The notes under the pieces were generated by a model, which saw only the letters and a list, made by a program, of their open reading frames with translations, searched no databases and was not told where the DNA came from. Position numbers and translations under genes: made by a program. Shown here piece by piece: positions 9,291-22,296 of a stretch of 27,753 nucleotides of DNA (position 1 is its first letter; every line of letters starts with the position of its first letter). Where the stretch lies: NCBI GenBank assembly GCA_021822115.1, contig JAJZSA010000027.1:1-27753 (forward strand). Reading direction: 5' to 3'. The DNA is from Pseudomonadota bacterium (GTDB lineage: Bacteria; Pseudomonadota; Gammaproteobacteria; Burkholderiales; Gallionellaceae).

Positions 9291-9389
9291 TCCGCCGGTA
9301 ATGTAACGGCGAAGGCTACACATGAGCGTAGCGAATGTTAAGCCGCGAAGCGGCGGCCGAAGCCGCTACATTACCGGACGATTCGGTTA
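9266..9389 (+). repeat. Triplicated motif at the 3' end of pstB with alternative hairpins
   Basis: Copy A (9267-9289, the last codons of pstB) recurs as copy C (9367-9389), exactly 100 bases on, with 20 of 23 bases identical. Between them is an inverted copy B: GCCGGTAATGTAA (9294-9306) pairs perfectly with TTACATTACCGGC (9266-9278) and also with TACATTACCGG of copy C (9367-9377). A-B and B-C hairpins exclude each other. Smaller stems lie inside (GCTAC/GTAGC, 9315-9332; GCCGC-GAA-GCGGC near 9342-9354). Confidence 0.75.
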
Positions 9390-9404
9390 CGCAAACCACC
9401 AATG

Positions 9405-9433
9405 AAAAATGCCGGGCGATGCCCGGCGTTTTT
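9405..9433. terminator. Bidirectional intrinsic terminator between pstB and glmM
   Basis: GCCGGGC (9411-9417), loop GAT, GCCCGGC (9421-9427), with TTTTT after it on the plus strand (9429-9433) and the AAAAA before it (9405-9409) giving a T-run on the minus strand. It can end both the pst operon and the convergent ftsH-folP-glmM transcript. Confidence 0.9.
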
Positions 9434-9457
9434 CATTCCAACCCGAAGATTGAACCG

Positions 9458-10810
9458 TTAAGCCGCTGCAGCCTTGACCGCCTCGGCGATCTTCTCTGCA
9501 CACAGCTTGACCTTGACGGCATCCTCGCCCTCCACCATCACACGTAGCAGCGGCTCGGTACCGGACGGACGCAGCAATACGCGCCCCTTGCCATCGAGCA
9601 TGACCTCGGCCGTCTCCACGGCATGCTTCACCCCCGGATGTGCGGTGTAATCGGCCTTCTTCCCCACCTTCACGTTGATCAGCACCTGCGGATACATGTG
9701 CAGGTCGGCGGCTGCCTCGGCCAGCGTCTGTTTCTTCATGCGCAAGGCATGCAACACCTGCAGGGCGGACACGATACCGTCGCCGGTGCTGTGCTTGTCC
9801 AGACAGATGATATGGCCGGAATTCTCGCCGCCGAGCTGCCAGTTCTGCTGTTGCAACAGCTCCATCACATAGCGGTCGCCCACCTTGGCGCGCATGAAGG
9901 GGATTCCCAGATGCTGTATGGCATGTTCGAACGCCAGGTTGGTCATCAGCGTACCGATCACGCCACCTTTCATCGTGCCTTCCGCATGGCGCTGGCGCGC
10001 CACCACATAGAGCAACTGGTCGCCATCATATAGTTTGCCCTCGGCATCCACCATGATGAGGCGATCCCCATCGCCGTCCAGCGCGATACCCACATCCGCC
10101 TTGTGCTCGACCACCGCCTTCTGCAAGGCCTGCGGTTTGGTCGCACCGCAACCGTCGTTGATATTGAGGCCGTTGGGTTCGGCGCCGATCATCACCACGT
10201 CGGCCCCCAGCTCGTGGAACACATGACGCGCGATGTGATAGGTGGCGCCATGCGCACTATCCACCACGATCTTCATGCCGCGCAGGTTCATCTCGTTGGG
10301 GAAGGTGCTCTTGCAGAATTCGATATAGCGCCCGGCGGCATCGTTGATGCGCTTGGCCTTGCCGAGATGTTCGGAGGAATTGGTCTGCATCGGCTCATCC
10401 AGCGCGGCTTCGATGGCCATTTCGACCTCGTCCGGCAGCTTGGTGCCTTCGCCGGAGAAGAATTTGATGCCGTTATCCTGATATGGATTGTGCGAAGCGG
10501 AGATGACCACACCGGCCTGCAGGCGCAAGGCGCGGGTCAGGTAGGCGACCGCCGGTGTCGGCACCGGACCGGCCAGATAGACATCGATGCCGGCGGCGAT
10601 CAGCCCGGCTTCCAGCGCCGATTCCAGCATATAGCCGGAGATGCGCGTGTCCTTGCCGATCAGCACCGCAGGTCGCTCGCCCTGTGTATGTTCTGCCTTG
10701 GCCAGCACTTTGCCCGCCGCATAACCCAGATGCATCACGAACTGCGGCGTGATGGGATGTTCTCCCACTTTGCCGCGCACGCCATCGGTACCGAAGTATT
10801 TCCTGCTCAT
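9458..10810 (-). CDS. glmM: Phosphoglucosamine mutase
   Basis: GlmM converts glucosamine 6-phosphate to glucosamine 1-phosphate, leading to UDP-GlcNAc for peptidoglycan and lipopolysaccharide. The 450-residue protein begins [16 protein letters not shown] and contains the phosphoserine loop VVISASHNP (active S106), the metal-binding DGDGDR, the sugar-binding GGENSGHI and the phosphate-binding [15 protein letters not shown]. The start overlaps the folP stop (ATGA). The folP-glmM order is shared across proteobacteria. A bidirectional terminator follows. Confidence 0.97.
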   Translation of the reverse strand: MSRKYFGTDGVRGKVGEHPITPQFVMHLGYAAGKVLAKAEHTQGERPAVLIGKDTRISGYMLESALEAGLIAAGIDVYLAGPVPTPAVAYLTRALRLQAGVVISASHNPYQDNGIKFFSGEGTKLPDEVEMAIEAALDEPMQTNSSEHLGKAKRINDAAGRYIEFCKSTFPNEMNLRGMKIVVDSAHGATYHIARHVFHELGADVVMIGAEPNGLNINDGCGATKPQALQKAVVEHKADVGIALDGDGDRLIMVDAEGKLYDGDQLLYVVARQRHAEGTMKGGVIGTLMTNLAFEHAIQHLGIPFMRAKVGDRYVMELLQQQNWQLGGENSGHIICLDKHSTGDGIVSALQVLHALRMKKQTLAEAAADLHMYPQVLINVKVGKKADYTAHPGVKHAVETAEVMLDGKGRVLLRPSGTEPLLRVMVEGEDAVKVKLCAEKIAEAVKAAAA

Positions 10811-11634
10811 CGCCCATCCTCGTTCAGTGCACTCAAAACTTTCAACGCATCCACCGTCTCGCGTACATCATGTACGCGCACGATGGCTGCCCCCCGCTGT
10901 ACCGCCAGCACGGCGGACACTACGCTGGGCACCAGCCGCTCATCCACACCGCGCCCGGTGATCGCCCCCAGCATCGACTTGCGCGACATCCCCGCCAGCA
11001 CCGGCACACCCGCTGCCCCCAGCTGCCGCAGGTCACGCAACAAGGCGAGATTATGCGCCAACGTCTTGCCGAAGCCGAAACCGGGATCGACCACGATGCG
11101 CTCGCGCATGATTCCCGCCCGCTCCGCAGCCGCGATGCGCTCACGCAGGAAGGCGCTCACCTCGGCGACCACGTCATCATAGTGCGGCTGTTGCTGCATG
11201 GTCTGCGGCGTCCCTTGCTTGTGCATCAGACACACTGCGGCAGCGCTGGCCGCCACGACCGGCAACGCCCCCTCTGCCAGCAAGGCGTTCACATCGTTGA
11301 CCATGCTCGCCCCGGCCGCCAATGCGGCCCGCATCACGCCCGGCTTCCAGGTATCTATCGACAAAGGGATGCCGCTATCGCGCAAGCCTTCGATCAATGG
11401 CAGCACGCGCTCCAGCTCCTCCTGCTCGCTGACCGCCGCCGCACCGGGACGCGTGGACTCGCCGCCGATATCGAGGATGTCCGCGCCATCGGCAATGAGT
11501 TGCTGCGCATGCGCCAACGCCAGTTCGGTCGTGGCATGATGTCCGCCATCCGAGAACGAATCCGGCGTGACATTGACGATCCCCATCACCAGCGGACGGG
11601 ACAGATCGAGTTGATAGTTTCCGCAGCGCAACAT
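10807..11634 (-). CDS. folP: Dihydropteroate synthase
   Basis: FolP joins p-aminobenzoate to dihydropterin pyrophosphate in folate synthesis and is the sulfonamide target. The 275-residue product shows [16 protein letters not shown] (about 16-31), [11 protein letters not shown] (55-65), the [11 protein letters not shown] stretch and GMSRKSMLG, all conserved active-site loops. The start [14 protein letters not shown] matches the family length, but there is no Shine-Dalgarno: the ATG is preceded directly by TTTTT, the tail of a terminator-like hairpin belonging to ftsH. Translation probably depends on read-through and structure. It overlaps glmM by four bases. Confidence 0.96.
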   Translation of the reverse strand: MLRCGNYQLDLSRPLVMGIVNVTPDSFSDGGHHATTELALAHAQQLIADGADILDIGGESTRPGAAAVSEQEELERVLPLIEGLRDSGIPLSIDTWKPGVMRAALAAGASMVNDVNALLAEGALPVVAASAAAVCLMHKQGTPQTMQQQPHYDDVVAEVSAFLRERIAAAERAGIMRERIVVDPGFGFGKTLAHNLALLRDLRQLGAAGVPVLAGMSRKSMLGAITGRGVDERLVPSVVSAVLAVQRGAAIVRVHDVRETVDALKVLSALNEDGR

Positions 11635-11659
11635 AAAAAGAACGGGGGCTAAGCCCCCG
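11635..11659 (-). terminator. Intrinsic terminator-like hairpin after ftsH, abutting folP ATG
   Basis: On the minus strand CGGGGGC-TTA-GCCCCCG (11659-11643) is followed by TTCTTTTT and immediately by the folP ATG (11634). It has the form of an intrinsic terminator placed 11 bases after the ftsH stop. Confidence 0.75.
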
Positions 11660-11670
11660 CATGTGTCGTA

Positions 11671-13569
<1,899 letters not shown>

Positions 13570-13588
13570 TTTTGCTCCTTAACGGTGC

Positions 13589-13622
13589 GCGGGAAACGAA
13601 ATTGCATTAGACACGTTCCCGC
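13589..13622 (-). other. Hairpin between rlmE and ftsH
   Basis: GCGGGAAACG (13589-13598) can pair with CGTTCCCGC (13614-13622) with one bulged base, just after the rlmE stop and before the ftsH ribosome site. No T-run follows on the minus strand, so read-through into ftsH is expected. Role unknown. Confidence 0.4.
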
Positions 13623-13623
13623 C

Positions 13624-14247
13624 TTATTTCTCAAGCTTTCCAAGCCCGACCAGATATTGCTCACTGCTGCGATCACGCGATGCCTTGGGCTTGCGCGCGA
13701 CCACTTTGGCAAAGTGGTTACGCATGCTCTTCATGTAATCTTCGAAGCCCGCCCCCTGGAACACCTTGACCGCGAACGCACCGCCCGGCGCCAGATGATT
13801 GACCGCGAAGTCCAGCGCCAGCTCCGCCAGATACATGGCACGCGCCTGGTCCATCGTGGCAACGCCGCTGATATTGGGGGCCATATCCGAAATCACAAGG
13901 TCGATCGGACGCCCGCCCAGCCTGGCCTCCAGTTCGGCCAGCACGCTGTCCTCGCGGAAGTCGCCCTGGATGAATTCCATGCGCGGCATGGGATCGACCG
14001 GCAACAGGTCGAGCGCGATGATGCGCCCGTGCTCGCCCAGCTTCTTCGCCACCACCTGGCACCAGCTGCCTGGCGCCGCGCCCAGATCCACCACCACCAT
14101 GCCGGGCTTGATGAGATGGTCGCGTTCGTCCAGCTCCAGCAGCTTGTACGCCGCGCGCGCGCGATAGCCGTCCTTCTGCGCCATCTGCACATAAGGATCG
14201 GACACATGCTCTCTCATCCATTGTTTGCTGGTTTTGGAAGGCTTCAT
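13624..14247 (-). CDS. rlmE: 23S rRNA (uridine-2'-O) methyltransferase
   Basis: RlmE (FtsJ/RrmJ) 2'-O-methylates a uridine in the A loop of 23S rRNA, on the 50S particle, using S-adenosylmethionine. The 207-residue protein has the SAM site [15 protein letters not shown] (about 51-65) and the K-D-K-E catalytic tetrad at K35, D121, K161 and E196 (three less than the E. coli numbers). The N-terminus [21 protein letters not shown] is standard. It is divergent from yhbY across 37 bases and precedes ftsH. No clear Shine-Dalgarno is visible. Confidence 0.97.
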   Translation of the reverse strand: MKPSKTSKQWMREHVSDPYVQMAQKDGYRARAAYKLLELDERDHLIKPGMVVVDLGAAPGSWCQVVAKKLGEHGRIIALDLLPVDPMPRMEFIQGDFREDSVLAELEARLGGRPIDLVISDMAPNISGVATMDQARAMYLAELALDFAVNHLAPGGAFAVKVFQGAGFEDYMKSMRNHFAKVVARKPKASRDRSSEQYLVGLGKLEK

Positions 14248-14284
14248 CGTCTAGAATCGCGGCCGTAAATTCCGGAAGGTCAAC

Positions 14285-14632
14285 ATGTTATCCCTGTCAG
14301 TCACCCAGCGCCTCGAACTCAAGGGCCGCGCCCATCCCCTCAAACCCATCGTCATGATCGGCAACGCCGGCCTCACGCCTGCCGTGCTGGACGAGATCGA
14401 CCGCAGCCTGAAGAGCCACGACCTGATGAAGGTCAAAGTGATGAGCGACGACCGGGACAACCGCGAAGCCCTGCTGCAAGAGATCTGCACCGTGCTGCAC
14501 GCGGCACCGGTACAGCATATCGGCAAGACCCTGGTGATCTGGCGTCCGCTGGACCCGGCTGACGCCAAGGCACCGAAGCAGCGCAAGAGCAAGAAGCCGC
14601 TCACCAAGAAGCAGCTCGCCGCCCGCAGTTAG
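14285..14632 (+). CDS. yhbY: YhbY family RNA-binding (CRM-domain) protein
   Basis: YhbY proteins are small CRM-domain RNA-binding proteins associated with pre-50S ribosomal particles. The 115-residue product has the CRM fold sequence [42 protein letters not shown], with the GxxG-type loop IGNAGLT, and a lysine-rich C-terminal tail ([14 protein letters not shown]). A strong GGAAGG lies five bases before the ATG. It is divergent from rlmE, as in E. coli, and its stop codon interlocks with the greA stop (four-base overlap). Confidence 0.93.
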   Translation: MLSLSVTQRLELKGRAHPLKPIVMIGNAGLTPAVLDEIDRSLKSHDLMKVKVMSDDRDNREALLQEICTVLHAAPVQHIGKTLVIWRPLDPADAKAPKQRKSKKPLTKKQLAARS

Positions 14633-15105
14633 AGATACTGCACCTCGACCACTTCGTACTCGCGTACGCCGCCGGGGGCCTGCACTTCGGCGACATCGCC
14701 CTCCACCTTACCGATCAGCGCCCGCGCGATCGGCGAACTGATGGATATCTTGCGATGCTTGATGTCGGCCTCATCCTCGCCGACGATCTGGTAGGTCACC
14801 ACGTCCCCGTTGTCGGTGTCTTCCAGAATCACCGTGGTACCGAACACAACGCGGCCATCCTGGTTCAATGACTTGGGGTCGATGATCTGGGCGCTGCCCA
14901 GCTTGAACTCCAGTTCGGCGATACGCCCCTCGATGAAACCCTGACGTTCCTTGGCGGCATCGTATTCGGCATTCTCGGACAGGTCGCCCTGCGCGCGCGC
15001 CTCGGCGATGGCGTTGATGACCGCCGGACGGTCCACCGTCTTCAGCCGGTGCAACTCGGCGCGCAATAGCTCCGCGCCGTTGACTGTCAATGGGATCTTG
15101 CTCAT
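14629..15105 (-). CDS. greA: Transcription elongation factor GreA
   Basis: GreA enters the secondary channel of RNA polymerase and stimulates cleavage of backtracked transcripts. The 158-residue protein has the N-terminal coiled coil with acidic tip D41 and E44 ([14 protein letters not shown]) and the C-terminal FKBP-like domain ending [12 protein letters not shown]. It follows carB after 11 bases, with its ribosome site (AAGGA) overlapping the carB stop, so it is co-transcribed with carAB. It converges on yhbY with a four-base overlap. Confidence 0.97.
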   Translation of the reverse strand: MSKIPLTVNGAELLRAELHRLKTVDRPAVINAIAEARAQGDLSENAEYDAAKERQGFIEGRIAELEFKLGSAQIIDPKSLNQDGRVVFGTTVILEDTDNGDVVTYQIVGEDEADIKHRKISISSPIARALIGKVEGDVAEVQAPGGVREYEVVEVQYL

Positions 15106-15116
15106 GTGGGAATTCC

Positions 15117-18335
<3,219 letters not shown>

Positions 18336-19460
18336 TTACTTCTTCTCCATCGACGCGACAAAGCGGTCGAACAACGGGGCCACGTCATGCGGACCGGGGC
18401 TGGCTTCCGGGTGGCCCTGGAAGCAGAACGCCGGCTTGTCGGTCAGCTCGAAACCTTGCAGCGTGCCGTCGAACAGCGAGACATGCGTCACGCGCGCATT
18501 CTTCGGCAAGGTCGCGGCATCGACCGCGAAGCCGTGGTTCTGGCTGGTGATCATCACGCGCTTGGTCTGCGTGTCCTGCACCGGATGGTTCGCACCGCGA
18601 TGGCCGAACTTCATCTTCACCGTCTTGGCGCCGCAGGCCAGACCCATGATCTGATGCCCCAGGCAGATGCCGTACAGCGGGATGCCGATTTCCAGGAATC
18701 TCTTGGCCGCTGCGATGGCGTAATCGCACGGCTCCGGATCGCCGGGGCCATTGGACAGGAACACGCCGTCCGGCTTCATCTTCAGCACTTCGTCGGCAGA
18801 TGTCTTGGCCGGGACCACGGTGATCCTGCAGCCGCGCTCGGCCAGCATGCGCAGGATGTTGCGCTTCACGCCGAAGTCGTAAGCCACCACATGGAACTTG
18901 GCGGTCGCTAGATCGGCATAGCCTTCGCCGAGCTTCCACTCGCGCTGCGTCCACGCGTAAGGCTTGTCGCAGGTCACGGTCTGCGCCAGATCCATGCCGG
19001 CCAGACCGGCGAAGCCCTTGGCCGCCTTCAGTGCGGCCTCGACGTCATCACCGGAAGCGATGCAGCCGTTCTGCGCGCCCTTGGTGCGCAGGATGCGCGT
19101 CAGCTTGCGCGTATCGATACCGGCGATGGCGACGACCTTGTTGGCCTTGAGATATTCGGGCAGCGACTGGTTTGCGCGGAAGTTGCTCACCGTCATCGAC
19201 AGGTCGCGGATGATGAGACCACTGGCGAACACCTGCGACGATTCCACGTCCTCGGCATTGCAACCGACGTTGCCGATGTGCGGGTAAGTCAGGGTGACGA
19301 TCTGCTTGCAGTAGGAAGGGTCGGTCAGGATCTCCTGATAGCCGGTGATCGAGGTATTGAACACCACCTCGCCGACACTCTGCCCTTCCGCACCGATGGA
19401 AATGCCGCGAAATACCGTTCCATCGGCTAGGACTAGGATGGCTGGCTTGGACTGCGACAC
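18336..19460 (-). CDS. carA: Carbamoyl-phosphate synthase, small (glutaminase) subunit
   Basis: CarA hydrolyses glutamine and channels ammonia to CarB. The 374-residue protein has the N-terminal CPSase domain ([20 protein letters not shown]) and a class I glutamine amidotransferase domain with nucleophile C266 (GICLGHQ), H350 and E352 ([12 protein letters not shown]), and the SNGPGDP oxyanion stretch. It starts with GTG behind a strong AAGGAG. A near-consensus promoter and a long 5' hairpin lie upstream. It heads the carA-carB-greA operon. Confidence 0.98.
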   Translation of the reverse strand: MSQSKPAILVLADGTVFRGISIGAEGQSVGEVVFNTSITGYQEILTDPSYCKQIVTLTYPHIGNVGCNAEDVESSQVFASGLIIRDLSMTVSNFRANQSLPEYLKANKVVAIAGIDTRKLTRILRTKGAQNGCIASGDDVEAALKAAKGFAGLAGMDLAQTVTCDKPYAWTQREWKLGEGYADLATAKFHVVAYDFGVKRNILRMLAERGCRITVVPAKTSADEVLKMKPDGVFLSNGPGDPEPCDYAIAAAKRFLEIGIPLYGICLGHQIMGLACGAKTVKMKFGHRGANHPVQDTQTKRVMITSQNHGFAVDAATLPKNARVTHVSLFDGTLQGFELTDKPAFCFQGHPEASPGPHDVAPLFDRFVASMEKK

Positions 19461-19525
19461 TTATAACTCCTTGATTGGCTGGCGTTCAGCACCACCCCAC
19501 GACGCGCGGGAAGTACCTATAAAGA

Positions 19526-19554
19526 AGCGGGACGAACCTTGTGTTCATCCCGCT
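19526..19554 (-). promoter_or_regulatory. Long hairpin in the carA leader (possible attenuator)
   Basis: On the minus strand AGCGGGATGAAC (19554-19543), loop ACAAG, GTTCGTCCCGCT (19537-19526) form a 12-bp stem with one G-T pair, followed by TCTTTAT. It starts about eight bases after the predicted transcription start, so it would be the first structure in the carAB mRNA. The moderate T-run allows a terminator reading; a 5' stabilising stem is the alternative. Confidence 0.6.
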
Positions 19555-19569
19555 CATTTGATGGCGCGC

Positions 19570-19599
19570 ATTATAGCCGAAAGTGTATGTTGCTATCAA
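19570..19599 (-). promoter_or_regulatory. Probable sigma-70 promoter for carAB-greA
   Basis: On the minus strand, -35 TTGATA (19594-19599) and a perfect -10 TATAAT (19570-19575) are 18 bases apart. Predicted start is near 19563, giving a leader of about 100 bases before the carA GTG. Confidence 0.8.
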
Positions 19600-19618
19600 A
19601 CACAAGCCCTTACGCCCC

Positions 19619-19624
19619 TATAAT
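19619..19624 (+). promoter_or_regulatory. Probable -10 element for mntP
   Basis: A perfect TATAAT lies 32 bases before the mntP ATG. No convincing -35 is seen at 16-18 bases upstream, where the sequence is part of the divergent carA -35 region. The resulting leader of about 26 bases is too short for a yybP-ykoY manganese riboswitch. Confidence 0.5.
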
Positions 19625-19656
19625 CCACGCCCCGCCAATTTCCGCGCCCCCACACC

Positions 19657-20190
19657 ATGCTCGAAGTCATCATCCTCGCCATCGCCCTCAGCATGGACGC
19701 CTTCGCCGTCTCCATCGGCCTCGGCTCCAAAAACAACAACCCGCGACTCGGCATCAAAGCCGGCCTGTTCTTCGGCATCTTCCAGGCCCTGATGCCCTTC
19801 ATCGGCTACCTCGGCGGCAAAGGCGTACTCGGCTGGGTGGAAGACTACGCCCCGTGGATCGCCTGCGGCCTGCTGGTCGCCATCGGCGGCAAGATGATCT
19901 ACGAAAGCACCCAGGAAGGCGTGGAAGAAGTCATCGGCAGCATCACCAACAAGATGATGCTCCTGCTCGCCATCGCCACCAGCATCGACGCCATGGCCGC
20001 CGGATTCAGCCTCACACTGCTGGAAGTCAACGCCTACCTTGCCTGCGCCATCATCGGCGTCACCACCTTCGCCTTCAGCTATGCCGGCGTGCAGATCGGC
20101 CGCAAGAACGGCACTTGGCTGGAGAGCAAGGCGGAGATGTTCGGTGGGGTGGTGTTGGTGTTGATCGGAGTGAAGATGTTGGTGATGTGA
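19657..20190 (+). CDS. mntP: Manganese efflux pump MntP
   Basis: MntP exports Mn(II) from the cytoplasm. The 177-residue protein has six hydrophobic segments arranged as two DUF204-type repeats, with the key acidic residues D14 ([13 protein letters not shown]) and D111 ([13 protein letters not shown]), equivalent to the essential aspartates of E. coli MntP. The upstream sequence is pyrimidine-rich with no Shine-Dalgarno, so translation may be weak or start on a nearly leaderless message. It diverges from carA. The structured repeat region follows its stop. Confidence 0.94.
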   Translation: MLEVIILAIALSMDAFAVSIGLGSKNNNPRLGIKAGLFFGIFQALMPFIGYLGGKGVLGWVEDYAPWIACGLLVAIGGKMIYESTQEGVEEVIGSITNKMMLLLAIATSIDAMAAGFSLTLLEVNAYLACAIIGVTTFAFSYAGVQIGRKNGTWLESKAEMFGGVVLVLIGVKMLVM

Positions 20191-20217
20191 GCACTCAGAC
20201 CGGTCGTGCTGAGTAGG

Positions 20218-20231
20218 CGATAGCCGTATCG
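20218..20231 (+). repeat. Short palindrome after mntP
   Basis: CGATA-GCCG-TATCG (20218-20231) is a perfect hairpin within a stretch (about 20200-20245) that resembles dispersed intergenic repeats of proteobacteria. It is not followed by a T-run. Separate from the larger repeat that starts near 20269. Confidence 0.4.
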
Positions 20232-20268
20232 AAGGATGGGCGAAGCCAACTGGTTCCAAAGTCAAAAA

Positions 20269-20505
20269 CAAAACCGTCGGGGATTGCCCGACAGCAAGTT
20301 ACTTTTCTCGTCTTGCCGAGAAAAGTAACCAAAAGAGGGCGCCCCCAGCTTGCCGCCCCCTTCGGGGATTCCCTGCGTTGCTCGAACGTCCGGGCCTCCT
20401 CATAAACTCGCACGATCCGCTACGCGGCCACGTGCTCAAACATATTCGTCGGACTACCCCCGGCCGTCCTGCGCTACTCGGCGGCGCACAGGGGATATAA
20501 CGTCA
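20269..20505 (+). repeat. Structured intergenic repeat, copy 1
   Basis: About 237 bases that recur in inverted orientation at 20606-20825. In order: hairpin GTCGGG/CCCGAC (about 20276-20292); a 13-bp stem GTTACTTTTCTCG / CGAGAAAAGTAAC (20298-20329); a short CCCC-TTC-GGGG stem (20357-20367); CCTGCGTTGCTCG (about 20372-20384); a long-range stem ACGTCCGGG (20386-20394) with CCCGGCCGT (20459-20467, one mismatch) enclosing GCACG/CGTGC and CCGC-TAC-GCGG (20410-20435); then CCTGCGCTACTCG (20468-20480). Small reading frames across it follow the repeat and look spurious. Confidence 0.85.
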
Positions 20506-20531
20506 AAGGCAAAACCTCAAACCCCAAAGCA

Positions 20532-20556
20532 GTGAGGCGGGCAACGCCCGCCTCAC
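20532..20556. other. Perfect 11-bp hairpin between the two repeat copies
   Basis: GTGAGGCGGGC (20532-20542), loop AAC, GCCCGCCTCAC (20546-20556). No T-run on either side, so not a classic intrinsic terminator. It sits near the symmetry centre of the inverted repeat pair. Confidence 0.7.
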
Positions 20557-20575
20557 CAATACTAAACAAAAGAAC

Positions 20576-20590
20576 GTGCGCAAAGCGCAC
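20576..20590. other. Second hairpin between the repeat copies
   Basis: GTGCGC (20576-20581), loop AAA, GCGCAC (20585-20590), embedded in AC-rich sequence just before repeat copy 2. Confidence 0.6.
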
Positions 20591-20605
20591 ACAAAACCGC
20601 AGTTG

Positions 20606-20825
20606 AATTTATTTCCCTTGAGCGCCGCCGAGTAGCGCAGGTAAGTCAGGGGTAGTCGGCGAGGACTGTCTGAGCGCGTAGCGCGAGTTCCGCAGCCGCC
20701 TGACTTGCCGAGCAACGCAGGGTACCCCGAAGGGGCGGCAAACCAGGGGCGCCTTTTCTTTGGTTACTTTCTTTTGGCGAAGCAAAAGAAAGTAACTTGC
20801 TGTCGGGCAACCCCCGACGGTTTTG
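20606..20825 (-). repeat. Structured intergenic repeat, copy 2 (inverted)
   Basis: Read on the minus strand this copy matches copy 1 in order. It has the GTCGGG/CCCGAC hairpin, a 14-bp stem GTTACTTTCTTTTG / CAAAAGAAAGTAAC (20763-20796) whose inner pairs differ from copy 1 but remain fully paired, the CCCC-TTC-GGGG stem, CCTGCGTTGCTCG, an AAGTCAGG/CCTGACTT long stem (plus-strand positions 20643-20650 and 20699-20706) enclosing GCGC-GTA-GCGC (20674-20684), and CCTGCGCTACTCG. The outer 37 bases of the two copies differ at one position. Confidence 0.85.
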
Positions 20826-20868
20826 CTTTAAATCCATACGGCACATTACGCCCTGCGGCTAATGCCCC

Positions 20869-21135
20869 CTACACAGGCTGCGGTGGGGTCTTGAACAACT
20901 GCCTAAGATTCCTTTCATGCTCGGCCTTAGCGGCAGTGTAAAGAATACAGTGCCCTAGCAAAAACTTTTTCAGTGCGGCAGCCGAGACAAGCTCATTAGG
21001 CTTGATGTGAATCAATTTAATTGCACCATTCTTTTTGGAAGTTGCTTTCAGTATGTAATAAGCAACCTCACCAGCAGAACTTTCCTTATAGGTCGTGCAC
21101 TCAAAAAAATGGGTATCAGTAGCATCTATAGCCAT
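20869..21135 (-). CDS. Hypothetical protein, 88 residues, AT-rich orphan
   Basis: I do not recognise this family. The 88-residue product (MAIDATDTHFFECTTYKESS...) is mixed alpha/beta in appearance, has no signal peptide or membrane segment, two cysteines (C13, and C in LLGHCILYTAA) and a basic C-terminal half ending KTPPQPV. A clear AGGAG lies seven bases before the ATG, which supports a real gene. G+C is about 43% against about 60% around it, so it is a likely recent acquisition. It lies between the repeat pair and aroC, 17 bases before neither operon partner; its 3' end is 43 bases from repeat copy 2. Confidence 0.65.
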   Translation of the reverse strand: MAIDATDTHFFECTTYKESSAGEVAYYILKATSKKNGAIKLIHIKPNELVSAAALKKFLLGHCILYTAAKAEHERNLRQLFKTPPQPV

Positions 21136-21152
21136 CGATTAGCTCCTTTGGC

Positions 21153-22247
21153 CTACCGCAACTTCACCGTCTCACAAACCACATCCGAATTCTGCGCCCG
21201 ATTCCGCAACGCATGATCCATCAACACCAACGCCACCATCGCCTCCGCGATCGGCGTAGCCCTGATCCCCACACAAGGATCATGCCGCCCCTCGGTCGAG
21301 ACCTTCACCGCCTCCCCCGCCTTGTTGATCGAGTTACGTTCGATACGGATGCTTGAGGTCGGCTTGATGGCGTAACGCGCCACGATGTCCTGCCCGGTGG
21401 TGATACCGCCGAGGATACCGCCTGCGTGGTTGGACGCAAAACCATTCGGCGTGAGTTCGTCGCCATGCTGGCTGCCCTTCTGCGTAACGCAGGCAAAGCC
21501 GTCACCGATCTCCACGCCCTTCACTGCGTTGATGCCCATCAAGGCATGCGCGATGTCGGCGTCGATGCGGTCGAACACGGGCTCGCCCCAGCCGACCGGC
21601 ACATTGTGCGCGATCACGGCGAGCTTGGCGCCGATGGAGTCGCCGCTCTTGCGCAGCGCATCCATGTAGTCTTCGAGCTGACCGACATAGCTGGCATCGC
21701 CCACGAAGAAGCTGTTGCCTTCGGCGTGCACGTCACCCCAGCTCTTGAACGGCACCACGATCTCGCCGAGTTGTTCCAGATAGCCGCGCACTTCCACGCC
21801 GTAGGTCTCGCCCAGCCATTTCTTGGCGATGGCGCCGGCCGCCACACGCGCGGCGGTCTCGCGCGCGGAGGCGCGGCCACCGCCGCGATGGTCGCGGATG
21901 CCGTATTTTTGCCAGTAGGTGTAGTCGGCGTGGCCGGGACGGAAGGTCTCGGCGATGCTGCCGTAGTCCTTGCTGCGCTGGTCTTCGTTGCGGATCAGCA
22001 GCGCGATGGGGGTGCCGGTGGTCTTGCCTTCGAACACGCCGGAGAGGATCTCCACCGTATCCGATTCGCGACGCTGGGTGACATGGCGCGAGGTGCCGGG
22101 CTTGCGACGGTCCAGCTCGGGCTGGATGTCGGCTTCGCTGAGTGTCATGCCGGGCGGGCAACCGTCGACGATGCAGCCGATGGCCTTGCCGTGCGATTCG
22201 CCGAAGGAAGTGACGGTGAACAGGGTGCCGAAGGTGTTTCCAGACAT
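21153..22247 (-). CDS. aroC: Chorismate synthase
   Basis: AroC converts 5-enolpyruvylshikimate 3-phosphate to chorismate with reduced FMN, the last step of the common aromatic pathway. The start at 22247 gives 364 residues beginning [24 protein letters not shown], with signature 1 (GESHG, 16-20), the FMN-contacting [20 protein letters not shown] and the C-terminal [19 protein letters not shown] signature. An extended frame to 22301 runs into a palindromic repeat and was rejected. Ribosome site is weak (GCGAGA). The downstream neighbour on the same strand is the orphan gene, 17 bases away. Confidence 0.97.
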   Translation of the reverse strand: MSGNTFGTLFTVTSFGESHGKAIGCIVDGCPPGMTLSEADIQPELDRRKPGTSRHVTQRRESDTVEILSGVFEGKTTGTPIALLIRNEDQRSKDYGSIAETFRPGHADYTYWQKYGIRDHRGGGRASARETAARVAAGAIAKKWLGETYGVEVRGYLEQLGEIVVPFKSWGDVHAEGNSFFVGDASYVGQLEDYMDALRKSGDSIGAKLAVIAHNVPVGWGEPVFDRIDADIAHALMGINAVKGVEIGDGFACVTQKGSQHGDELTPNGFASNHAGGILGGITTGQDIVARYAIKPTSSIRIERNSINKAGEAVKVSTEGRHDPCVGIRATPIAEAMVALVLMDHALRNRAQNSDVVCETVKLR

Positions 22248-22296
22248 GGTGTTGTCTCGCTTAATTGATGGCGCGAGTTTAACATGGCACCCGACA

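Noticed and set aside
19563..19656. yybP-ykoY manganese riboswitch before mntP
   Set aside because: The space between the -10 and the ATG is too short and lacks the conserved structure.
20195..20941. Several 60-78 codon frames across the repeat pair, sharing a KVTCCRA-PDGF motif
   Set aside because: The shared motif follows from the near-identical outer part of the two repeat copies. The frames have no ribosome sites and cut through the hairpins, so they are probably not genes.
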